Below are positions 26,369-32,327 of a stretch of DNA of 32,327 bases, piece after piece. The stretch comes from Acidobacteriota bacterium. Lineage in GTDB: Bacteria; Acidobacteriota; Polarisedimenticolia; JACPZX01. Where the stretch lies: assembly GCA_016195325.1 (NCBI GenBank), contig JACPZX010000033.1, positions 1 through 32,327 of the forward strand, given 5' to 3'. The position numbers and the translations under genes are program-made. The notes beneath the pieces were generated by a model, which made no database searches, had not been told where the DNA came from, and saw only the letters and a list, made by a program, of their open reading frames with translations. The first letter of the stretch is position 1. Each line of letters begins with the position of its first letter.

Positions 26369-28659
26369 GCCCGACCCTCGCCGAGTCGATGCCGAAGGGA
26401 GAGCGCGGCGTCATGCGGATCTACGTCCGCATGATCGGGTACCTCCGCCCGTACTTGCTGCGCGTCGCGCAGGTGGTCGTCCTCTCGCTCCTCGTCGCCG
26501 GGCTCCAGATCGGATCGCTCGGCGCGATGAAGCCCCTCTTCGACACCCTCTTCGCGGGCGAGGAGGCCGATTTCAAGCTGGCCCTCGTCGTCACCGACAG
26601 CCAGGGGCGCCTCGTGGACGGGATCCGCATCCGGCCGAAGATGCCCGACGGGTGGAAGTCGAAGTTCGGCCGCGAGGGGCGCGTCCTCGAGCACGACGTG
26701 CTGACGCTCGAAGGGCGCCGGGAGATGATCGACTACGACATCCCCCTCATGCTGACGAACCGGACGGGCAGGACGATCGAAGGGCTCAACGTCCGCGCCG
26801 AGACGATCGGCCGCGGCTGGGACGGGAAGATCGAGATCCCGCCGGGCCTCCGCATCGAGGACGGCGCCAAAACGAAGCTGAACCTGAGGCTCGAGCCCGA
26901 TCGCCGCGAGCCCCTCTTCCGCGCCCCCATCTGGAAGACGAGCCTCGGCAAGGTCGCCGCCGAGTGGATCCAGACGAACGTCTTCGCGAACAAGTTCCAT
27001 GCGCTCCTCATCATCTCCGCCTTCATCCTCGGCGCGACCTTCCTGAAGTCGGCGTTCGGCTACTACAAGGGGTACTGGTCCAACTTCCTCGCGCGCCGGA
27101 CGCTCATGGACATTAGGCGCGAGCTCTTCGACAGCATCATCTCCCAGTCGATCGCGTACTTCGATCGCCGCAAGTCCGGGCACATCATCTCGCGGTTCAC
27201 GAACTCCCTGAACCAGATGAACAAGGGGATGACGTCGCTCCTCCAGGACGTCGTCCTCGAGCCGATGATCCTCGTCGGCTCCCTCGTCCTCGCCTTCTCG
27301 ATCAACCCCGGCCTGGCGACGATCGGCATCCTCATCTTCCCGCTCAACTACCTGCTGATCATGGTGACCGGGCGGTGGATCCGCCGCTCGACCGATCGCT
27401 CGCTCCGGGAGCGCGCGAACATGGTCACGCTCCTCCAGAAGAGCATCGAGGGGATCCGCATCGTGAAGGCGTTCGTGATGGAGGATCACGAGCGCGAGCG
27501 CTTCGAGTCGGCCAACGCCGAGGCCTTCAGGTACGACATGCGCGGGGCGCGCGCCAAGTCGCTCGTGCAGCCGGTGGTCGAGATCTTCAGCGCGGCCTTC
27601 ATCGTCGTCTTCCTCCTCCTCGGCGGCATGGCCGTCCTCCAGGGGGACATGAGCCCGGGAGACTTCGTCGTCTTCTACGCGGCGATGGTGGCGTGCTACT
27701 CGCCCATCAAGAAGCTCAACAACGCCGTCGGCGAGATCCAGGAGAGCGTGGCCGGCGCGGTGGACGTCTTCCTCGAGATCGACCACGTGCCGGATCTGCG
27801 GGAGGCCGACGACGCGGTCGAGATCCCCGTGCTCGCCGGGAAGATCGAGTTCAAGGGGGTCTCGTTCGCGTACGATCCTTCGAACCCCGTCCTCCGCTCG
27901 ATCGATCTCACGATCCGCAAGGGGGAGTTCATCGCGGTGGTGGGCCCCTCGGGGGCCGGCAAGTCGACGCTCGTCAACCTCCTGCCGCGCTTCTACGACG
28001 TCGTCTCGGGATGCGTCGAGATTGACGGGCTCGACATCCGGAAGGCGAAGCTCGACTCGCTGAGGCGGCAGATGGGGTTCGTGACGCAGGAGCCCATCCT
28101 CTTCCACGACACGATTCTCAACAACATCTCGTTCGGGAACCGCGACGGCTCGGTCGAGGACGTGGAGCGCGCGGCGCGGACCGCGCACGCGCACGAGTTC
28201 GTCACGAACCTCCCCGAGCGGTACCAGACCATCGTCGGCGACCGCGGCGTGATGCTCTCCGGAGGGCAGAGGCAGCGCATCGCCATGGCGCGCGCGGTGA
28301 TGCGCGATCCGGCGGTGCTCATCCTCGACGAGGCGACGAGCAGCCTCGACTCGGAGTCCGAGCGGCTGATCCAGGAGGCGATGGAGACGTTCGTGAAGGG
28401 GCGCACCACCATCGTCATCGCGCACCGCCTCTCCACCGTGCTGAAGGCCGATCGGATCATCGTGATGGAGCAGGGGCGCATCGCGCAGCAGGGGACCCAC
28501 GACGAGCTGATCGCCGCGGGGGGATTGTACCGGCGGCTGTACGAGGTCCAGTTCCGCGACATGCCCGACCTGAACGGCAGCACCGGCGCCGCCGCCGGGA
28601 CTGGCGCCGACGCCGCGATCAAGGCCGGGGCTCTCCCGCTTCCGGGGGCGACGGCATGA
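26365..28659 (+). CDS. MsbA-like ABC exporter (fused permease/ATPase) with an inserted extracytoplasmic domain
   Basis: 764 residues, about 180 longer than MsbA. The first transmembrane helix is about 30-57. An unusual polar, beta-rich insert (about 68-188) sits in the first extracytoplasmic loop before TM2 (about 202-222), and the other helices follow normally. The nucleotide-binding domain has Walker A GPSGAGKST (near 527), Q-loop FVTQEP, signature LSGGQRQR (near 631), Walker B VLILDEATSSLD (near 651) and switch His in IAHRLST. The Ala/Gly-rich tail is dispensable-looking. It should flip a lipid-linked glycan, lipid or peptide. TTG at 26365 overlaps the upstream TGA; ATG at 26389 or 26413 are alternatives. 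The ATGA overlap with the next gene indicates coupling. Confidence 0.93.
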   Translation: MSPTLAESMPKGERGVMRIYVRMIGYLRPYLLRVAQVVVLSLLVAGLQIGSLGAMKPLFDTLFAGEEADFKLALVVTDSQGRLVDGIRIRPKMPDGWKSKFGREGRVLEHDVLTLEGRREMIDYDIPLMLTNRTGRTIEGLNVRAETIGRGWDGKIEIPPGLRIEDGAKTKLNLRLEPDRREPLFRAPIWKTSLGKVAAEWIQTNVFANKFHALLIISAFILGATFLKSAFGYYKGYWSNFLARRTLMDIRRELFDSIISQSIAYFDRRKSGHIISRFTNSLNQMNKGMTSLLQDVVLEPMILVGSLVLAFSINPGLATIGILIFPLNYLLIMVTGRWIRRSTDRSLRERANMVTLLQKSIEGIRIVKAFVMEDHERERFESANAEAFRYDMRGARAKSLVQPVVEIFSAAFIVVFLLLGGMAVLQGDMSPGDFVVFYAAMVACYSPIKKLNNAVGEIQESVAGAVDVFLEIDHVPDLREADDAVEIPVLAGKIEFKGVSFAYDPSNPVLRSIDLTIRKGEFIAVVGPSGAGKSTLVNLLPRFYDVVSGCVEIDGLDIRKAKLDSLRRQMGFVTQEPILFHDTILNNISFGNRDGSVEDVERAARTAHAHEFVTNLPERYQTIVGDRGVMLSGGQRQRIAMARAVMRDPAVLILDEATSSLDSESERLIQEAMETFVKGRTTIVIAHRLSTVLKADRIIVMEQGRIAQQGTHDELIAAGGLYRRLYEVQFRDMPDLNGSTGAAAGTGADAAIKAGALPLPGATA

Positions 28660-29753
28660 CCGAGGCCGCGCTCGCGCGGACGGCGAGGATCGGCTGGACG
28701 CTCCACGGGGTCAGGGTCAACGTGGAGTCCGAATCCGGCGAGGCTCTCGCGTACGCCCTCGCGCATCTCGGCGCCTCGGCGGACTCTCTTCCCGCGCCCC
28801 ATCTCCGGATCTCGCTCTCATGGGCCTGGGGGGCGGCGGCGAAGGCCAGGGGCTCCCTGGACGGCTCGGGGCGCGGCGAGCGGATCGGCAAGGAGCTCTT
28901 CGAGACGGACGGAGAGCTCGTCTGGACGCGCGTCCCCGGCTTCGAGGGGCTGACGATCCGCGCGGCGCGGGAGCCCGGCGGTTTTCACGTGAGCGCCTCG
29001 TGCGGGTACGCACCGCGCGATCCCCTCTCGCACGTCCGTTACCTCCGCGCGTCGCGCCGCGCGAAGAAGACGCACCGCACCTTCTTCAAGCTGATGTACT
29101 ACGCCGTCTACTACCCGCTCATCTGGCATTTCGAGAGGACCCGGGGGTGGGGGCTGCTGCACGCCTCCGCGGTGGAGAGGAACGGCAGGGCCATCGTCCT
29201 CTCGGGGCTCGGCGGCGCGGGGAAAGCGACGCTCGCCCTCTCGCTGATGGCGGATCCCTCCTTCCGCTTCATCTCCGACAACCTGATTCTCCACGACGAG
29301 GAGCGGATCTACTCCCTTCCCGAGCCGGTGCGCCTCGACCCGTCGAGCGTCGCCGCGATCGGCGCGGCGGGGTTCGTCCCGTCGACCTCCGACGTCCCGC
29401 CGACGGCCCACCCGAAGCCGACGTACCGCGTCGAGGCGGGGAGGGTCGCGCAGGACGCCGTCGCCGACGCCGTCATCCTCCTCAGGTCGACGAAGCGCGC
29501 CGTCATCCGCCCGCTCGGCCCCGAGGAGGCGCTCGCGCACCTCGTCGCGGCCCGCGATCTCGTCCGCGAGGTCGACGGCTATCGCTCCGCCTCCGCCCTC
29601 TTCTCGCTCGCGGTCGCGGCCGGATCGGATCGCACGATCGCGCCGGCGCGCCTCTCGGCCCTCCTCTCGCGCTCGCGCGCGTACCTCCTCGGCATCGGCG
29701 AAGGGGAGCCGGTGTCGGTCACCCTGGCCCGCATCCGCGAGGTGTGCGCGTGA
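28656..29753 (+). CDS. HPr-kinase-like P-loop protein with altered Walker A
   Basis: 365 residues, soluble. Residues 165-192 match the HprK/P C-terminal kinase fold: GLLHASAV (His169) followed by AIVLSGLGGAGKATLALSL. The P-loop GLGGAGK (184-190) is followed by Ala191 then Thr192, whereas the family has Ser/Thr directly after Lys. The segment FISDNLILHD provides the second acidic site. The N-terminal 150 residues resemble no domain I know. HprK-like stand-alone kinases occur in exopolysaccharide and lasso-peptide clusters, where some phosphorylate a peptide or small molecule; that is family knowledge and the target here is unknown. ATG at 28656 overlaps the exporter TGA; the GTG of the following RtcB-like gene overlaps this gene's TGA. 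Confidence 0.85.
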   Translation: MTEAALARTARIGWTLHGVRVNVESESGEALAYALAHLGASADSLPAPHLRISLSWAWGAAAKARGSLDGSGRGERIGKELFETDGELVWTRVPGFEGLTIRAAREPGGFHVSASCGYAPRDPLSHVRYLRASRRAKKTHRTFFKLMYYAVYYPLIWHFERTRGWGLLHASAVERNGRAIVLSGLGGAGKATLALSLMADPSFRFISDNLILHDEERIYSLPEPVRLDPSSVAAIGAAGFVPSTSDVPPTAHPKPTYRVEAGRVAQDAVADAVILLRSTKRAVIRPLGPEEALAHLVAARDLVREVDGYRSASALFSLAVAAGSDRTIAPARLSALLSRSRAYLLGIGEGEPVSVTLARIREVCA

Positions 29754-31189
29754 CGCCGGAAACCGGCGCGCCGTCGAAGATCCGCGTCCTCTCGGGCGCG
29801 CGGACCCCCCCCGACGCCGAGGCGCTCGGGCGCCTCGAGGCGATCGCGGCCCTCCCGTACGTGGCCGCGCCCGTCGTGGCCCTCGGGGATCTGCACTGGA
29901 AGCCGGGGCTCGAGGTCCCGTCGAGCACCGCCACCGCGACGGAGGACGACATCGTCCTCTCCCTCTCGAGCCCCTCGATGAACTGCGGGATGACGCTGGT
30001 GAAGACCTCCCTCGCCGCCGCCGAGCTCCAGGACAGCGCCGCCATCGCGCGACTGATGACGGCCGTGAGGGACGAGATCCCCCGCTCGCGGTCGGCCCCG
30101 GCCATCACCCGTGACGAGGCCCTCGACTTCGTGATGGGCGGCGGGCGGGCCGCCGCCGCGAGGTACGAGTTCGATCCGCAGTCGATCGCCGGGATGGAGG
30201 AGAGGGGCTCCCTCTTCTCGGAGCGGGAGACGGATCGCGCCGCGGTCCTCGACGCCCTCGACGAGGAGTGCCTTGCACGCGGGCGCACGTCGTTCGCCTT
30301 CATCGGCGGGGGAAACCACTTCCTCGAGATCCAGATCGTCGAGGAGATCCGCGACGCCGCGGCCGCGGAGGCCCTGGGCCTGGCGGCGGGCCAGATCGTC
30401 GTCATGTACCACACCGGCTCGGAGCGGCTCGGCCACGATCTGGGGCGCCTCTACGCCTCGCGGTTGAAGACCTCCTCGAACCGGCGCCGCAAATACTTCT
30501 TCCGGAAGATCCCGCTGCACCTCGGGCGGGCCCGCCGCCCCGGCGATCTCTCGCGCCGCTGGCGCTACCACTTCGCGCGCCGCGACTTCATCCCCGTCCC
30601 GGCCGGATCCGACGAGGGGCGGCGGCTGATGCTCTCGCTCAAGGCCGCGAGCAACTTCGGATACGCGAACCGCGTGGCGGTCCTCGATCTGGTGCGGCGC
30701 GCCTTCACGAGGGCGACCGGGCGCGGCGACGGCGCCTTCGAGGTGATCGCCGATCTCTCGCACAACGTGATCGGGCGCGAGTCCATCGGGGGGAGATCGC
30801 TCTGGGTGCACCGGCACAACGCGGTCCGGATCACCCCCCCCTCCCACTGGCCCGAGGGAAGCCTCTACCGGCGCATCGGCCGCCCCTCGATGCTCCCCGG
30901 CACGAACCGGACGTCGAGCTATCTCCTGGTCAGCCGCGAGGGTGCCGCCGCCACGCTGAACTCGGCCGACCACGGCGCCGGGCGCACGGTCGAGCGGTTC
31001 GAGGAGCTGGGGCTCCTGACGCCGCGCCGCGATCGGCGCACGGTGAAGTTCACGTACCGCTCGGCGATCCCCGAGAGCCTCGTCAACCTCTCCGACGAGG
31101 GAGTCGACGAGATCGTCGCCCTCCTCGCCGGGGCCGACGTCGCCGTCCCCGCCGCGAGGCTCCGCCCGATCGCGGTGCTCAAGGGCTGA
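29750..31189 (+). CDS. Divergent RtcB-family (RNA ligase-fold) protein
   Basis: 479 residues, full length for the family. The start is GTG at 29750, overlapping the previous stop (GTGA). RtcB hallmarks are GDLHWKPGLEVPSS, NCGM (Cys79), GGGNHFLE (Asn189, His190), YHTGSERLGHD (His221), DLSHN (His338), PGTNRTSSYLLV, and DHGAGR with His408, the residue guanylylated in RtcB. The C-terminus LRPIAVLKG is the normal RtcB end. The Asp that binds metal three residues before the Cys in RtcB is Ser76 here (SPSMNC), so the metal site is altered. Classical RtcB joins 2',3'-cyclic phosphate ends of RNA in tRNA splicing or repair. No archease, RtcR or RtcA gene is adjacent. The operon context instead suggests a role linked to the exporter and glycosyltransferases. 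Confidence 0.88.
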   Translation: MTPETGAPSKIRVLSGARTPPDAEALGRLEAIAALPYVAAPVVALGDLHWKPGLEVPSSTATATEDDIVLSLSSPSMNCGMTLVKTSLAAAELQDSAAIARLMTAVRDEIPRSRSAPAITRDEALDFVMGGGRAAAARYEFDPQSIAGMEERGSLFSERETDRAAVLDALDEECLARGRTSFAFIGGGNHFLEIQIVEEIRDAAAAEALGLAAGQIVVMYHTGSERLGHDLGRLYASRLKTSSNRRRKYFFRKIPLHLGRARRPGDLSRRWRYHFARRDFIPVPAGSDEGRRLMLSLKAASNFGYANRVAVLDLVRRAFTRATGRGDGAFEVIADLSHNVIGRESIGGRSLWVHRHNAVRITPPSHWPEGSLYRRIGRPSMLPGTNRTSSYLLVSREGAAATLNSADHGAGRTVERFEELGLLTPRRDRRTVKFTYRSAIPESLVNLSDEGVDEIVALLAGADVAVPAARLRPIAVLKG

Positions 31190-31194
31190 CGCCG

Positions 31195-31932
31195 ATGCCG
31201 GTCGCTCCGGTCGTCTCGATCGCCATCGTCACCTACAACGCGACCGACTACGTGAGGCGCTGCCTCGAGAGCCTTCGCGCCCACACGACTCTTCCCCACG
31301 AGATCCTCGTCGTCGACAACGCGAGCCGCGAAGACACCCGGGACTATCTCAGGACCGTCGATTTCATCAGGCTGCAGCTGAACGACGAGAACCGCCTCTG
31401 GTGCCCGGCGCTGAACCAGGCGCTGGCCACCGCCCACCCGGCCTCGCGGTACTTCATGCTCTTGAACCCCGACGTCGAGGCGCTGCGCGACGACTGGCTC
31501 GAGCGTCTCCTCGCCGCGCTCGCCTCGGGGCCGCGCGTGGGCATCACCGGCACGCAGCACAACTACCGTCCTCTCGGCCCGCTCTTCGGTGCGATCGACG
31601 GCCACTGCTTCCTCTTCCGCCGCGAGCTCTACGACGACGCCGCGATCGGCCCGCTCGACGAGGCGTACCCGTGGAATGGCTCGCCGTACGTCTTCACCGC
31701 GCGCGCGTGGGCGAAGGGTTGGCGCTACCGCCTCGTCCCGCCGCGCCCCGCGATACTGATTCACCACGGCGCGAAGTCGCGGGCCGAGGCCGCCTCCCCG
31801 GTCCTCAACAGGAAGATCGACGCCCTCGGGATCCTGAAGGACGCGGGGCTCGACCCGTGGCGCGAGAGCCGGCTCGTGACGCCCTTCCGGCGGGCGCTGA
31901 TCCGGAGAGGGAAACTACCCGCCGGAAACTGA
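31195..31932 (+). CDS. GT2-family glycosyltransferase, short form
   Basis: 245 residues. The GT-A fold begins VVSIAIVTYNATDYVRRCLE, then ILVVDNASREDT, and the metal/nucleotide motif is FMLLNPDVEAL, of the DxD type seen in rhamnosyl- and similar transferases. GHCFLFRRELYD and the ILIHHG near the end complete the domain. It probably adds one sugar to a lipid-linked or peptide acceptor at the cytoplasmic face. ATG at 31195 lies 5 bases after the RtcB-like stop, so it is the fifth gene of the coupled operon. Its stop is 2 bases from the stop of the converging HNH gene. There is no membrane segment. Confidence 0.9.
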   Translation: MPVAPVVSIAIVTYNATDYVRRCLESLRAHTTLPHEILVVDNASREDTRDYLRTVDFIRLQLNDENRLWCPALNQALATAHPASRYFMLLNPDVEALRDDWLERLLAALASGPRVGITGTQHNYRPLGPLFGAIDGHCFLFRRELYDDAAIGPLDEAYPWNGSPYVFTARAWAKGWRYRLVPPRPAILIHHGAKSRAEAASPVLNRKIDALGILKDAGLDPWRESRLVTPFRRALIRRGKLPAGN

Positions 31933-31934
31933 GC

Positions 31935-32327
31935 TCATGTCAAAGATCGCTGGTCGCCGAGGTAGACCAGGAACGGCTCCCGCCCCGGGACGACCCCCAA
32001 CTCCCATCGAAGCGCATCGGGGGCGCGCCCGGAGCAGCGGATCTTCCTCTCGTGCAGCAGCCCCAGATGGTGGCCGACGCACAGCGTCGTGAGGTTCGCC
32101 GGGTCGTTCGCCGCGCCTCCCTCCGATAGAAAGACGACGTGGTGCTCGTGGAGCCGCCCCGAACCCATCGACCGGCACCCCGGCGCGGTGCACCGCCACC
32201 CATCGCGCTCGAGCGTTGGATTGTCGCGCCTCTGGCGCCGCGTCTCGGCGTTGTCCCACGTCTTCCAGAAGTCCCGGAGGCAGAGCGCGAGGACCTCCCA
32301 CTCCCGGATCGGCCCGTGCCGTTTCCG
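31935..32327 (-). CDS. HNH endonuclease, 5'-truncated at window edge
   Basis: The minus-strand frame is open to the right edge of the window. The first ATG inside it (32168) falls in the middle of the domain, so the true start lies outside. Visible domain: RDGWRCTAPGC (zinc-type Cys pair), then LHEHHVVFLSEGGA with the HH of the HNH motif, DPANLTTLC, and VGHHLGLLHE with the final His pair. This is the standard HNH fold that cuts DNA with a single metal ion. Such small HNH proteins occur as phage, restriction or stray genes; the role here cannot be told. It converges with the GT2 gene with 2 bases between stops. Confidence 0.9.
   Translation of the reverse strand, partial: RKRHGPIREWEVLALCLRDFWKTWDNAETRRQRRDNPTLERDGWRCTAPGCRSMGSGRLHEHHVVFLSEGGAANDPANLTTLCVGHHLGLLHERKIRCSGRAPDALRWELGVVPGREPFLVYLGDQRSLT

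Noticed and set aside
26284-28500. Minus-strand 738-codon frame opposite the ABC exporter.
   Set aside because: Shadow frame; the plus strand has every ABC motif in order.
29750-31189. Reading the RtcB-like gene as a routine tRNA-splicing or RNA-repair ligase.
   Set aside because: No RtcA, RtcR or archease neighbour, coupled to glycosyltransferase and exporter genes, and one metal ligand is substituted. The fold assignment stays, the routine function does not.

Overview
The window is high-GC bacterial DNA, roughly 70% G+C over most of its length, with densely packed genes on both strands. Sec signal peptides, a lipobox-like leader, an MsbA-type exporter and large secreted proteins point to a Gram-negative-type envelope. 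The mix of a B12-dependent ribonucleotide reductase, sulfatase-fold enzymes ending in an ALGY tail, TPR proteins and an FG-GAP subtilase suggests Acidobacteriota or a similar soil/sediment phylum. That assignment is inference, because there is no rRNA or other phylogenetic marker. I found no tRNA, rRNA, CRISPR array or transposase, and no gene-free stretch longer than 300 bases.

Layout. 1-4.3 kb: 5'-truncated nrdJ and a small PD-(D/E)XK-like protein. 4.4-11.7 kb: mixed single genes, namely a methyltransferase, a secreted hypothetical protein, a half-size TauE/SafE permease, a TPR protein, a sulfatase-fold enzyme, a small membrane-anchored protein and a transglutaminase-like/TPR protein. 11.7-18.0 kb: an island of clearly lower G+C with a consensus-like promoter. 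It carries a 1885-residue Sec-secreted RHS/YD-repeat protein with a variable C-terminal tip, followed by a start/stop-overlapping DUF2247-like gene, the layout of a polymorphic toxin and its immunity protein. 18.0-22.0 kb: a 1306-residue secreted subtilase with seven FG-GAP calcium-binding repeats, on the opposite strand. 22.1-24.0 kb: a membrane-anchored sulfatase-fold enzyme. 24.0-25.0 kb: a divergently oriented APH/CotS-like kinase.

25.2-31.9 kb is a tightly coupled five-gene operon: GT4 glycosyltransferase, ABC exporter with an extra domain in its first extracytoplasmic loop, HPr-kinase-like protein, divergent RtcB-like protein and GT2 glycosyltransferase. Three junctions overlap by 4 bases and the fourth gap is 5 bases. 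The window ends in a truncated HNH nuclease gene on the opposite strand.

The two systems most worth attention are the RHS/DUF2247 pair, whose toxin tip I cannot assign, and the five-gene operon. In the operon, an RNA-ligase-fold protein lacking one expected metal ligand and a kinase-fold protein with an altered P-loop sit inside what looks like a surface-glycan or natural-product assembly and export cluster. Two further themes are the paired sulfatase-fold enzymes with threonine at the nucleophile position, and an unresolved start for the first of them.
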